IMG/VR virus record: IMGVR_UViG_3300006175_000011
Span: 1-64,000 of that record
Strand: one strand, 5' to 3'
DNA from: a virus
Length of the DNA stretch: 64,000 nt
In this document: positions 7,675-15,213 of the stretch, piece after piece
Layout: every line of letters starts with the position of its first letter
Numbering within the stretch: position 1 is the first letter of the stretch
Notes under the pieces: generated by a model
Databases searched by the model: none
Told to the model about the DNA's origin: nothing
What the model saw: only the letters and a program-made list of their open reading frames with translations
Translations under genes and position numbers: made by a program

Positions 7675-8619
7675 TTATGCGTTTAATCCATCACCGATAT
7701 AACCGGTATCAATGATCTTACCCGAGTTGTCGGCCAGGTGCTGCGTAGCCTCGGGATGAAAGATCTCATCGAAGATCGCGTTATCTTGAACGAGGTCGCG
7801 ATGATCCGGTGCTTGCCAACCGGCGGGCTTCCGAATGTCATACTTGACTTCACGGCCGCTATCCTGTGCGCCTGAGTCGTCAACAGCTCGAACCTTCGCC
7901 ATGTTAGCCGTGACGACCCGTCGCCAAGCCTCGTAGAAAGCTCTACGACCGAACTGCAAATCCGCGGTGCCCAGTATCACCCAGGCAGCATCGGCAAGAG
8001 CATCGAGTTGAAGCTCGAGGATATTGATGATATCTCGACGATCCTTGCGCTCAATGGCGTCGAGCAATTTCGGGTACTCATCCCGGTATTCGCCGGTCTC
8101 CTCGTCGTGGAACTTGACGCGGAAATCATGGAGGTCGGCCGGTAACATGCGGGGCTTACCAAGATATTCCTGACCGAACTTGGCATGGAATGCCGAGACA
8201 TCGCCGATGAAGTCCGGGAAGTCATGATCCCGAATGTGGAGGCCTCGAGTCACGGCTTCGGCCTGTGCCTTGAGAACAGTCTTGATCCAGCTCGTTTCTC
8301 CGATGGTCAATCGGCTATTCTGGAGCGGCCCCGCACTGACGAGCATATAACGAACGTCGCCGGCGTCCCCGTGTTGGAAATTAAAGGCAGCAACGACTTC
8401 ATCATCCTTGTCGGTCAAGGTAACCGAGGAGTTTTCGATACCTTGTGGCGTGAAGCGTTGACCCCATCGCTCAAGACTGGTCCAGAACATCATGCCTTCA
8501 TCGTTTCGGTAAGCAACACCGGGTACCCATTCTCCGTCGAACTCACTCTTGCCAAGCTGTTCGCCGATGTAGTGATAGAAGCCGCCATCCACATGGCGAT
8601 GCGTCGGTAGAAACGTCAT
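7675..8619 (-). CDS. DUF1653 domain fused to MazG-like nucleotide pyrophosphohydrolase
   Basis: 314 aa in two parts. Residues about 5-53 (YRNDEGMMFW and a following Leu/Phe-rich strand) match the small DUF1653 fold. Residues about 130-290 look like an all-alpha NTP pyrophosphatase (MazG/HisE type), with a helix carrying DISNI-like acids (LELQLDALADAAWVILGTA) and a Lys/Asp/Arg-rich C-terminal end (VKYDIRKPAGWQAPDHRDLV) typical of phage MazG-like proteins. Such enzymes turn dNTPs into dNMPs and can remove a canonical dNTP from the pool, a common feature of phages with modified bases. AAGGAAAG precedes the ATG. The gene is spaced by one base from the next TS-fold gene. Confidence 0.7.
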   Translation of the reverse strand: MTFLPTHRHVDGGFYHYIGEQLGKSEFDGEWVPGVAYRNDEGMMFWTSLERWGQRFTPQGIENSSVTLTDKDDEVVAAFNFQHGDAGDVRYMLVSAGPLQNSRLTIGETSWIKTVLKAQAEAVTRGLHIRDHDFPDFIGDVSAFHAKFGQEYLGKPRMLPADLHDFRVKFHDEETGEYRDEYPKLLDAIERKDRRDIINILELQLDALADAAWVILGTADLQFGRRAFYEAWRRVVTANMAKVRAVDDSGAQDSGREVKYDIRKPAGWQAPDHRDLVQDNAIFDEIFHPEATQHLADNSGKIIDTGYIGDGLNA

Positions 8620-8629
8620 CGATCTTTCC

Positions 8630-9121
8630 TTATGCTTGAGTGTATTGTTGATAGAAGTAGACGGTCGCGATTAGCTGATCCATGTCGTCGCCGATACGAT
8701 AGCAGAAGTGGGCATACTGTGCAGCCCACAGGCGATACTCCTGCAACAGGTTGTTATACTTCTCGTTGACCATCTTCATGTGGTCAGCGGTATCATGATC
8801 TTTCTCGACATGACCGTCGAGACCTCGTTGCTGCGCATCGCAGTAGATCAGGATGGGTTTGGCCTCATAGAAGATCATCTGACGACCAGGTGTAATAGGA
8901 TCACCCTCGAGACGAAACTTACCATATATCGCATTCGATACCACAGGATGCCTGACGAAGATCGTTCGTTCCATGTTTGCGTACCCGTCCACGCGAGCAT
9001 TTATTTCGTCGTCCGACCGCGGTGGCCCTTCACTTTCTTGCACACGCATGGTCATATACTCGCCGAACGCTCGGGCCAGCGTCGACTTGCCGGAGTTGTC
9101 CATACCTTCAATTACAATCAT
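8630..9121 (-). CDS. P-loop kinase (dNMP kinase or 5-hydroxymethylpyrimidine kinase type)
   Basis: A small (163 aa) P-loop kinase with Walker A GMDNSGKS at residues 6-13, in the thymidylate-kinase-like style. Its position as first gene of the operon with a MazG-like enzyme and two TS-fold proteins suggests one of two roles: phosphorylating a 5-hydroxymethyl dNMP (as T4 gene 1 does), or phosphorylating hydroxymethylated bases in DNA (as 5-hmdU DNA kinases do in thymidine hypermodification). The sequence alone does not separate these. The ATG at 9121 follows AGGGGCA and lies about 45 bases downstream of the leftward promoter. Confidence 0.65.
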   Translation of the reverse strand: MIVIEGMDNSGKSTLARAFGEYMTMRVQESEGPPRSDDEINARVDGYANMERTIFVRHPVVSNAIYGKFRLEGDPITPGRQMIFYEAKPILIYCDAQQRGLDGHVEKDHDTADHMKMVNEKYNNLLQEYRLWAAQYAHFCYRIGDDMDQLIATVYFYQQYTQA

Positions 9122-9150
9122 CGTAGAGTGCCCCTGTTTTACGATTGGCG

Positions 9151-9179
9151 TTGACCGTTAAATGTTTTGACAATATAAT
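9151..9179 (+). promoter_or_regulatory. Rightward promoter of the HTH/primase operon
   Basis: TTGACC (9151-9156), 17-bp spacer, TATAAT (9174-9179). The ATG of the small HTH gene lies about 27 bases past the expected start site, after a GGGG stretch. The -10 box shares bases 9174-9178 with the -10 box of the opposing promoter, so the two cannot be occupied by open complexes at the same time. Confidence 0.75.
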
Positions 9180-9201
9180 CCGGGACTCACGCCGCTGTCA
9201 A
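9173..9201 (-). promoter_or_regulatory. Leftward promoter of the replication/nucleotide operon
   Basis: Minus-strand TTGACA (9201-9196), 17-bp spacer, TTATAT (9178-9173), about 45 bases before the kinase ATG. It overlaps the rightward promoter, with the -35 boxes at opposite ends and the -10 boxes coincident. It is the probable start of the leftward transcript that carries kinase through polymerase. Confidence 0.75.
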
Positions 9202-9212
9202 CCGGGGTAAAA

Positions 9213-9410
9213 ATGGGCAGTCTCAAAGATTTCTATAGCGTTAAAGCAGCGGCGGAGATAATAGGCATAGAGTATATGGCCTTGCATCAACGCATTCATC
9301 GAGGAACGGTGGAAGTGGAACGACCGGGAGATAATATCGTTCTCATCAAAAGAGAGGAAGTACATAGGCTCAAAGAAATCGAACGTCTCAAGAAGGAGAC
9401 GTCCGAGTGA
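9213..9410 (+). CDS. Small excisionase/MerR-like helix-turn-helix protein
   Basis: 65 aa with an N-terminal winged-helix pattern of the excisionase/MerR class: YSVKAAAEIIGIEYMALHQR followed by a hydrophobic hairpin and a basic C-terminal helix. First gene of the rightward transcript, transcribed from the shared divergent promoter region and overlapping the primase-helicase gene by four bases. A regulator of that promoter pair or a DNA-binding accessory factor for replication are both plausible. Confidence 0.6.
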   Translation: MGSLKDFYSVKAAAEIIGIEYMALHQRIHRGTVEVERPGDNIVLIKREEVHRLKEIERLKKETSE

Positions 9411-11335
9411 GCGTCATTACACAGATCTGGAAAAATCAACCAGGCAAGTTCTTCTGCATCTCAACAAAATCCGCGGGGGCTAAATGGAAAGATAATTTCT
9501 TTTCTCCCGAGGAGTTCGGTGAGATCAAGGCTTTCCTCAAGGATAATAGCGACAAGGACATATACTTCTGCCCGCACGGATTTAATCGCCGGTCTCGGTC
9601 AAAGACTGAAGCGGTAATACCCAACCTACTGTGGGCTGACCTCGACTTCTCCGATCCCCGGGACAGGCGATTGTTCAAAGGACTCAAGCCAACCTACGCT
9701 TTCGAGTCATCGCCGGGCAGGTTCGTCGGCCTGTGGGAATTAAAGGAACCGATGACCGAGTCGTTAAACCGTCGACTCACCTATCACCTTGAGGCTGACC
9801 ATGGGGGGTGGGACCTCACACAGGTCCTTCGCTTTCCCGGTACCCGAAACTTCAAATATAAAACTCAACCTGTTGTCCGAGTCCTGTGGGATGACGGGGC
9901 TAAGTACTCGATCAAACGTATCGAAGCAATCGTTCCTCAAGAGGATGAGGATGACACCGAGGGGGGTGAAGATCTCTCACCCTCCGAAGTATTCGAAGAG
10001 TACCAGGGAAAGATGCCGCGTTGGCTTCGTCGTGAACTCATGGCGAAGAAAACTCACGGTCGTGCTGATCGCAGCGAGATGCTTTGGAAGCTTGAGAATG
10101 CCTGCATCGAATGCGGCATGTCGCTTGACGAGGCTTTTGCTGTCATCAAGAACAGCGTATGGAATAAGTTCGCGGGTCGTCGCAATGAAGACACGCAGCT
10201 CCGCCGGGAGCTTAACAAGATCGTACAAGAAAACTTCAAGCAGAAACCTAAAGGCGCCAACAAACGCCATATGAAATCCGATGAAGAAGAGTCTCGTGAA
10301 GAGAAGACTCAAAACAATTTCATCAAATTCGAGTCGATGGACGACGTCCAACAAGAAAAGCTAGACTTCCTGTGGAAACCATACCTTGCACGGGGTGAGG
10401 TGTCAATCCTCGAAGGTGATCCGGGATTAGGTAAATCTTATCTTGCACAGATGGTTGCCGGTAGCATTGCGACGGGTCGTAGGATCCCGTCCCCTTATAA
10501 GGGTCAACCGAGGGTGACAGGCCCTATCGTTTACTTCGACATGGAGAACTCCGCCGGTACTGTAACAAAGCCCCGGCTCAGTCAAAACGGGTTCACTGAC
10601 TTTGCTGGTCGTTACAACGTCGTGCAGCAACCTTTCAGCATCGATGATGATGAAGCATTGGATTATATCTATGAAGAGCTTGAAGCTATCCAGCCGAGCC
10701 TTGTTGTCTTCGACACACTTAACACATACATCGGACGGGCAGATACTCATAAGGCTTCCGAGGTTGCCCAAGCCTTCGGCATGTTCATGCAGATCGCCAA
10801 AGACTTCAACTGTTCGGTACTTGTATTGCGACATCTTACGAAAGGGTCAGGTCCAGCGATATATCGTGGGCAAGGATCCGTGTCTTTCGGTGGATTGGCC
10901 CGAGTAGTTATGGTTGTGGGTGTTGATCCTGAAGATACTGACACCCGCGCTGTAGCAATCGTGAAGATGAACTTCGCTAAGCCACCACAGGCGATGACGT
11001 TCCGCATTGAAGAACGACCGAAAGGAGCATCTGAGTTTGTCTGGGGAGACTATGTTAATCTATCTGCTCAAGAAATTCTCGATGCTTCGGCACAGGCTCG
11101 TCAAGAAGGTAAGCAAGGACAGGGTATCCAGGATGCGATGGAGTTCCTGGAGTCGACAATCACTGATGCAGCTGTAGAGCTGGAGAAACTGTATAGGATG
11201 GGTGAGAAGCGAAGCATATCTAAGAAGATGCTTGATCGTGCTGCTTCTAAGATGAACGTCGAGAAAAAAGTCAAAGGACGCAAAGAAAACCGCGTCGAGA
11301 AGTGGATCATCAACAGCAAAGCAGCCAAAGAATAA
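9407..11335 (+). CDS. Primase-helicase: RepB/prim-pol-like N-terminus with RecA/DnaB-like ATPase
   Basis: 642 aa. Residues 1-180 resemble the primase domain of phage and plasmid replication proteins, with the acidic WADLDF (77-81), SSPGRFVGLW and LRFPGTRNFK. Residues about 325-560 form a RecA-like ATPase of the AAA_25/RepA type, with Walker A GDPGLGKS (about 339-346) and Walker B VVFDTLN (about 432-438). The last 70 residues are charged and may bind DNA. It would unwind the fork and prime for the polymerase encoded in the opposite direction. The start is a GTG at 9407 (GTGA overlap with the HTH gene) with AAGGAG nine bases upstream. Confidence 0.8.
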   Translation: MSVITQIWKNQPGKFFCISTKSAGAKWKDNFFSPEEFGEIKAFLKDNSDKDIYFCPHGFNRRSRSKTEAVIPNLLWADLDFSDPRDRRLFKGLKPTYAFESSPGRFVGLWELKEPMTESLNRRLTYHLEADHGGWDLTQVLRFPGTRNFKYKTQPVVRVLWDDGAKYSIKRIEAIVPQEDEDDTEGGEDLSPSEVFEEYQGKMPRWLRRELMAKKTHGRADRSEMLWKLENACIECGMSLDEAFAVIKNSVWNKFAGRRNEDTQLRRELNKIVQENFKQKPKGANKRHMKSDEEESREEKTQNNFIKFESMDDVQQEKLDFLWKPYLARGEVSILEGDPGLGKSYLAQMVAGSIATGRRIPSPYKGQPRVTGPIVYFDMENSAGTVTKPRLSQNGFTDFAGRYNVVQQPFSIDDDEALDYIYEELEAIQPSLVVFDTLNTYIGRADTHKASEVAQAFGMFMQIAKDFNCSVLVLRHLTKGSGPAIYRGQGSVSFGGLARVVMVVGVDPEDTDTRAVAIVKMNFAKPPQAMTFRIEERPKGASEFVWGDYVNLSAQEILDASAQARQEGKQGQGIQDAMEFLESTITDAAVELEKLYRMGEKRSISKKMLDRAASKMNVEKKVKGRKENRVEKWIINSKAAKE

Positions 11336-11587
11336 GGCCGCCCCGCGTAATTGCGAAGCGACCTCGGTTCAGAACTGGGATAACACGCGAGGATCAATAG
11401 CTACGGCCAAGTCATTGGAACGACGCTCCCTAGTTAATCATGCCTGATGCGGAATTGCAATCGGGCAGCGCCGGCGCCGCGGCCGACCAGGCTGATCGAG
11501 ATATAAAAATCAAGTACCGTCATCTGACGGCCGGTAGCCGAATGGCTAGCCACGATAGTGAGAGTGCATTGGAGTTTCTCCTTCACG

Positions 11588-11617
11588 TTGTCGATTAACG
11601 TTCGACACCTTTATAAT
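11588..11617 (+). promoter_or_regulatory. Possible rightward promoter
   Basis: TTGTCG (11588-11593), 18-bp spacer, perfect TATAAT (11612-11617). It is followed by CGCG-CAT-CGCG, a short hairpin near the expected start. It could drive the gene at 11759 from further upstream. Confidence 0.5.
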
Positions 11618-11641
11618 CGCGCATCGCGTGCTACCTGTCAA
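11612..11641 (-). promoter_or_regulatory. Possible leftward promoter facing the primase-helicase gene
   Basis: Minus-strand TTGACA (11641-11636), 18-bp spacer, ATTATA (11617-11612), or GATTAT with a 17-bp spacer. It exactly overlaps the rightward TATAAT. A transcript would run through the intergenic region and then antisense to the primase-helicase gene. No leftward gene is present. Confidence 0.45.
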
Positions 11642-11686
11642 CTTCATTATTCTTGACTTTTATTTCCGTAGAGTGGCATATGGAAG

Positions 11687-11737
11687 TTGACACCATCAGT
11701 GGCAAGTGGTAACGTCGATTTGCGTCATCAATGACGT
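11687..11737 (+). promoter_or_regulatory. Promoter-hairpin module for the gene at 11759
   Basis: TTGACA (11687-11692), 17-bp spacer, TAACGT (11710-11715), then a hairpin CGTCA-TCAA-TGACG (11723-11736), then the TGGAG ribosome binding site. This is the first of a series of such modules that precede accessory genes in this phage. Confidence 0.65.
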
Positions 11738-11758
11738 GTCTCAGACTGGAGAAAATCA

Positions 11759-12505
11759 ATGGCGAATGACCTCGCGAAGCTTAATAGGCTTCGTGTCAAC
11801 GCCGGGAAACCGGAACTCAAATCTTGGAAGGCATCCCAAGCGAAGCTCGATGCCGCGGTGAAGGTTTTGACCGACGCCGGCCACCTCGATGTCTTACCGG
11901 GGGCTAACACCGAAGCGAAAGCCGAGACGCCCGATCCCGTTGTTGCTGCAGCTCGACAGGAACCCGATGCACCGCCGTCCCTATCCGAAAGCGCGCTGTC
12001 CAAGAACATCTCAACACCGGCCAAACCCGAGGAAAAGGCGACTACTCACGTCAAGGCTCATCTCGCACGTGGCCTCGACACCGACGGGTATGCTCGGCAT
12101 TCTCGTGAACGGGTCCGCGACCTGCGCGAGGCCGAGAAGAGGGCGAAGAAAAAAGTCAAGCTGTCCGACGAGGACAAGAAGCAGATCAAAGATGAAGCCG
12201 AAGCTCGCGGCAAGGTCGATCCCAAGAAGGATCCTGTAAAGGCCGCTCGTCAGCAAAAGCATATCGCTGACAAGAAAGCTGCGCGTCAGGCCACCGGCAA
12301 GACGACAGCCAAGCAGGTCAATGCCAACGAGACTACTGTGGCGGATATCGCCCGTGACCTCGGCATCGACCCCAAGGTCGCCCGCGCCAAGCTTCGTCGC
12401 CACGAGGACAAGCTGACCAAGCTTCACACCAAGGGTCAGGATCGCTGGACATTTCCGAAGACCGCGGCTTCGGACATCAAGAAAATTCTGCAGGGAGCAA
12501 AGTAA
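11759..12505 (+). CDS. Lys/Ala-rich protein with SAP-like N-terminus and C-terminal HTH module
   Basis: 248 aa, very rich in Lys, Ala and Asp. The N-terminal 40 residues (LNRLRVNAGKPELKSWK) resemble a short DNA-binding helix pair seen at the start of several phage proteins. The middle, about 55-190, is probably disordered and highly charged. Residues about 195-245 form an HTH-like module (VADIARDLGIDPKVARAKLR, then a Trp-x-Phe-Pro end) that recurs in proteins at 14600 and 35204. Expressed from its own promoter-hairpin module; TGGAG precedes the ATG. Probably a DNA-organising or regulatory protein made in quantity, but this is inference. Confidence 0.55.
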   Translation: MANDLAKLNRLRVNAGKPELKSWKASQAKLDAAVKVLTDAGHLDVLPGANTEAKAETPDPVVAAARQEPDAPPSLSESALSKNISTPAKPEEKATTHVKAHLARGLDTDGYARHSRERVRDLREAEKRAKKKVKLSDEDKKQIKDEAEARGKVDPKKDPVKAARQQKHIADKKAARQATGKTTAKQVNANETTVADIARDLGIDPKVARAKLRRHEDKLTKLHTKGQDRWTFPKTAASDIKKILQGAK

Positions 12506-12706
12506 ATGTCGACCAAAGCAAAGCGCAAGACTCGCGGCGATCTTCAACTGGAAGCCGAGAGCAAGAAGAAACTCCGGGCCGAGTTCGGTCTGGATTTCAA
12601 AGGATCGAAGATCTATCAGAACTTGCCCGCGCAACTGCAGCCCAGCGACTACCATATCTTTCATCAACAGATGAAGAAGCTTCGTCGGCAAACGCGCAAA
12701 CGCTGA
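12506..12706 (+). CDS. Small basic protein, unrecognised
   Basis: 66 aa, strongly basic at both ends (STKAKRKTRG near the start, KKLRRQTRKR at the end). It starts at the ATG directly after the TAA of the previous gene, with AGGGAG upstream, so the two are co-translated. The middle (GSKIYQNLPAQLQPSDYHIF) has no family I recognise. A nucleic-acid-binding partner of the preceding Lys-rich protein is possible. Confidence 0.6.
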   Translation: MSTKAKRKTRGDLQLEAESKKKLRAEFGLDFKGSKIYQNLPAQLQPSDYHIFHQQMKKLRRQTRKR

Positions 12707-12728
12707 AGAATGTAACGGCATCGAGGAG

Positions 12729-12779
12729 TTGCGTTATGGCTCCTCGTGTCGTATTGTCATAACATCGCAATTACGCGAT
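12729..12779 (+). promoter_or_regulatory. Promoter-hairpin module for the gene at 12790
   Basis: TTGCGT (12729-12734), 17-bp spacer, TATTGT (12752-12757), then hairpin ATCGC-AATTAC-GCGAT (12764-12779), immediately followed by the GGAGG ribosome binding site. The hairpin begins about where transcription should start. Confidence 0.7.
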
Positions 12780-12789
12780 GGAGGAATAT

Positions 12790-13002
12790 ATGGCTACCGT
12801 AATCAATACGCCCGACGGTATCAAGCGATACCAGGCGTTATGCGCGAAGCAAGGGCTCAAAGCCATCAAGCTCGGCCTGCGCATCAACACCGCCTACACC
12901 CCGAAGAACTGTCGCTTGATGGCTGAGAAGCTGACGGGCAAGAAGTTCAAGGCGCGGGACTACGACGGCATGATTGCCGCGCTCGAGGAGTTCATCGCAT
13001 GA
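12790..13002 (+). CDS. Small protein of unknown function
   Basis: 70 aa. The ATG at 12790 is preferred over an in-frame ATG at 12778 because GGAGG lies between them. The protein is alpha-helical with a basic first half (KRYQALCAKQGLKAIKLGL) and an acidic C-terminal helix (MIAALEEFIA). Compact proteins like this are frequent in phage accessory regions. It overlaps the next gene by four bases (ATGA). No function can be assigned. Confidence 0.65.
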   Translation: MATVINTPDGIKRYQALCAKQGLKAIKLGLRINTAYTPKNCRLMAEKLTGKKFKARDYDGMIAALEEFIA

Positions 13003-13709
13003 ACGACAACATCGAAGATATCAAGCGCAAGATTACAGCGCTGTTGGCGAAGGCCAATAACACGGCTGCGACCGAAGCGGAAGCCGAAGCTTTCAACAAG
13101 AAAGCTCATGAGCTTATGGCCAAGTACAATGTGGCTCGAGCCGACCTCGACGCGAAGGCGCCGGCCGAACGAGTTCATCTCGAATTGACTGTGCAGCTCC
13201 GACCTTGGTCGCAGTATGTCTTGGGAGGCATCACCAAGCTTTATTACTGCACCTACTTCAGCCAAAAGCTGGATCACAAGGGGCGACAACACAAGATTAC
13301 CATCGTCGGCGAGAAGCAGAACGCCGCGGTCTGTCATGCTATCATGGTCATGGTCTTGCGTTCAATCCAACAAGCGGCTCGCGCTGCCGGCGATGGTCGC
13401 TCGTTTATGACCGGGGCGGGGATGACGGTCGCAGCTCGATGCGCTGAGATGTATTCGGCAACTCACACCACCCTGACCAGCGGTGTCGGCGCCGAGCCTC
13501 ATCGTCTCGAGCACAATCGAGAAGCCAACGCTCTTGTCTCCCTGGCCGCGGGTGAACGCGAAGGAAATACGGAATACATCCAGAAGACACTCGGCATCAA
13601 TCTCGGGGTTCGTCGGTCGAGAGGCGCACAGGTCAATGATGCAAGCGGCTTTAGCCGGGGCGTTGCTCACGGCAAGACTGTTCAACTACGTAGGAACTTG
13701 CTAGCATAA
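12999..13709 (+). CDS. DUF2786-family protein
   Basis: 236 aa. The first 45 residues match the DUF2786 pattern: a helix with KRKITALLAKANN, then acidic EAEAEAFNKKAHELMAKY. DUF2786 is common in phages and is of unknown function. The following region (about 60-170) resembles the accompanying DUF7168-type domain, with VGEKQNAAVCHAIM and a helical run. The C-terminus contains a Gly/Ala-rich stretch (ASGFSRGVAHGKTV). Translationally coupled to the 12790 gene by ATGA. Confidence 0.7.
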   Translation: MNDNIEDIKRKITALLAKANNTAATEAEAEAFNKKAHELMAKYNVARADLDAKAPAERVHLELTVQLRPWSQYVLGGITKLYYCTYFSQKLDHKGRQHKITIVGEKQNAAVCHAIMVMVLRSIQQAARAAGDGRSFMTGAGMTVAARCAEMYSATHTTLTSGVGAEPHRLEHNREANALVSLAAGEREGNTEYIQKTLGINLGVRRSRGAQVNDASGFSRGVAHGKTVQLRRNLLA

Positions 13710-13724
13710 GCAAGAAATGATGAG

Positions 13725-13775
13725 TTGCGTTAAGGCGTTATTCGTCGTAACGTAACTTCATCGCAATTACGCGAT
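13725..13775 (+). promoter_or_regulatory. Promoter-hairpin module for the gene at 13791
   Basis: TTGCGT (13725-13730), 17-bp spacer, TAACGT (13748-13753), hairpin ATCGC-AATTAC-GCGAT (13760-13775), then AGGAG before the ATG. The hairpin is identical to the one before the gene at 12790, although the surrounding bases differ. Confidence 0.7.
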
Positions 13776-13790
13776 AATAGGAGTTATGAA

Positions 13791-13982
13791 ATGAGTATTC
13801 AGTCACTCGATGATCTTCCCGCCTCGGATTACAAGAAAGCTGAGAAATCTATCAAGGCTTTCCGATCAGGCAAGATCGATGCTGATTGTCTCTACGACGA
13901 CCTCAGCAACCTCGGCTTGAACTCGGAATATGTAAGCGAGTTCGTTCAGCTCGAGGAACAAATCGAAGCGGGGGAGATCTGA
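13791..13982 (+). CDS. Small acidic protein, unrecognised
   Basis: 63 aa, acidic and helical (KKAEKSIKAFRSGKIDADCL, then VQLEEQIEAGEI at the end). First gene of a unit headed by a promoter-hairpin module; AGGAG lies eight bases before the ATG. The next gene starts one base after its stop. No family recognised. Confidence 0.6.
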   Translation: MSIQSLDDLPASDYKKAEKSIKAFRSGKIDADCLYDDLSNLGLNSEYVSEFVQLEEQIEAGEI

Positions 13983-13983
13983 C

Positions 13984-14322
13984 ATGGCGGGCTCATTAAC
14001 CTGGCCGATTGACGAAGCTTTCAAGGCGATGACCGCACAGGCGGTTGCCAACAAGGCTCCAGTCAAGTTCGTCAAGGATCAAGGTGTCTACCTGATGGCT
14101 TTCGGAAAGAAGCCCAAGGAGAACAAGATCATCTATGCCAAGGGTTTCGATCCCAACAAGGTGGCTTTCGATGACTGGTATGACAAGGCGCATAGCGTCT
14201 GTGGCGGGGACGACTTCGCCGAGGACATACCGACGGCCTTCCTTGAGAAGCTCATCGCCAAGGGCTCGAAAGGTTTCCGTATCAAGCTCACCTCGAGGAA
14301 CATGACTATGGAGGAAGTGTGA
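13984..14322 (+). CDS. Protein of unknown function
   Basis: 112 aa, mixed alpha/beta by pattern, with a Lys-rich middle (FGKKPKENKIIYAKGFDP) and aromatic residues (FDDWYDKAH). The GGGGAG ribosome binding site overlaps the end of the preceding gene, and the last four bases overlap the start of the next (GTGATGA region), so the four genes 13791-15151 appear to be one operon. No recognisable motif. Confidence 0.6.
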   Translation: MAGSLTWPIDEAFKAMTAQAVANKAPVKFVKDQGVYLMAFGKKPKENKIIYAKGFDPNKVAFDDWYDKAHSVCGGDDFAEDIPTAFLEKLIAKGSKGFRIKLTSRNMTMEEV

Positions 14323-14600
14323 TGATCGGCCGGGAGATATTCGCCGCGGCAAAGGAGAACCTCGAGAGCAAGTCGGATCGTCAGGTTCGTCTCGATTTCT
14401 TAGCCGCTCGACGGTGGTTCGGGTGGGGCGATCTTGGTAAGAATTATGACGAACCGACCCGGGCGGGTCAGGTCGAAGCAATTCTCGGCGCAGACCCTGT
14501 AGTTGTTGAAGGCGGAGCTTTTGACTTCTGGGCATCTCGGGGGATCATATCCAAGCGCCGACTCAAGGCTTGGCGCAACAGCGATGAGGGGTTCTACTGA
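14319..14600 (+). CDS. Protein of unknown function
   Basis: 93 aa. It starts at the ATG at 14322 or the overlapping in-frame GTG at 14319; GGAGG lies about five to eight bases upstream. The N-terminal half is helical and charged, the C-terminal half aromatic (FDFWASRGIISKRRLKAW). The stop overlaps the ATG of the next gene by one base. No family recognised. Confidence 0.6.
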   Translation: MMIGREIFAAAKENLESKSDRQVRLDFLAARRWFGWGDLGKNYDEPTRAGQVEAILGADPVVVEGGAFDFWASRGIISKRRLKAWRNSDEGFY

Positions 14601-15151
14601 TGAGCTACGTTTTCTACATCACGGGACAGCGACCGAAGGACGAACACCGCCGGGCCTATGTGCCGGTCATCAAGGACAGCCACAACAGGTATGCTCGATG
14701 GTTCCTGTCTTACTTCCTCAGGGGTCAGGAATATATCCGTCAAGGCAATACTTTGATCTTGACCAATGGCGACCGTCTGCGATGCGACCGACTCGATGAG
14801 CTACTGCCGTTGATCCCGGAGCCAGACTTTCATCACCTGAAGCCTGAGGATCATCAGCGTATCTTATCCTTCAAACATGGCATATGGGAAGAACAATCGA
14901 CACCCAAGACCATAGACACCATCACTGGTCCCGAGCTGGCAACCGTGATCGATCAAACGACCGCCCGGGTGACACGAGCGACACGTCCCGACGGTTATGT
15001 CACGATTACCGACCTGTGCGTCGCCTCAGGAGTCCTGCCGAGCGATGCGCGAGCGATCCTACGAACGTCAGGACGAGAAAAACCGCCGTACGGCTGGGCG
15101 TTTGCACCAGAGGAGATACCGATCATTAAGAAATTGGTGGGCATCAGGTAG
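14600..15151 (+). CDS. Protein with C-terminal HTH-like module
   Basis: 183 aa. The first 110 residues (starting SYVFYITGQRPKDEHRR) are of unknown fold. Residues about 132-182 resemble the module shared with the proteins at 11759 and 35204: YVTITDLCVASGVLPSDARA, a linker, then a Trp-x-Phe-Ala-Pro end and a final helix. This spacing suggests a winged-helix DNA-binding tail. Last gene of the 13791 operon. Confidence 0.55.
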   Translation: MSYVFYITGQRPKDEHRRAYVPVIKDSHNRYARWFLSYFLRGQEYIRQGNTLILTNGDRLRCDRLDELLPLIPEPDFHHLKPEDHQRILSFKHGIWEEQSTPKTIDTITGPELATVIDQTTARVTRATRPDGYVTITDLCVASGVLPSDARAILRTSGREKPPYGWAFAPEEIPIIKKLVGIR

Positions 15152-15203
15152 TTGATTGCGGAACCTGTATCGTTCATAATTCACGCAATCGCAATCACGC
15201 GAT
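15152..15203 (+). promoter_or_regulatory. Promoter-hairpin module for the gene at 15214
   Basis: TTGATT (15152-15157), 17-bp spacer, CATAAT (15175-15180), hairpin ATCGC-AATCAC-GCGAT (15188-15203), then GGAG at 15205-15208. The -35 box directly follows the stop codon of the previous gene. Confidence 0.7.
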
Positions 15204-15213
15204 GGAGAACATA

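Larger units (their letters stand above)
11336..11758. other. 423-bp intergenic region with several promoters and hairpins; replication origin or leader candidate
   Basis: No convincing gene. A 52-codon frame from ATG 11440 has no ribosome binding site. Visible elements are a hairpin TAGCC-GAAT-GGCTA near 11543-11556, an opposed promoter pair centred on TATAAT 11612-11617, and a promoter-hairpin module just before the next gene. Its position after the primase-helicase gene makes it a candidate for an origin or a small RNA, but I see no iteron array. Confidence 0.5.

Noticed and set aside
11440-11598. 52-codon rightward frame in the intergenic region after the primase-helicase
   Set aside because: No ribosome binding site, no recognisable composition, and it covers hairpins and ends at a promoter.
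12011-12721. Leftward 236-codon frame opposite the Lys-rich gene
   Set aside because: Mirror of Lys/Glu codons giving Leu/Phe-rich nonsense; the rightward gene has promoter, hairpin and ribosome binding site.
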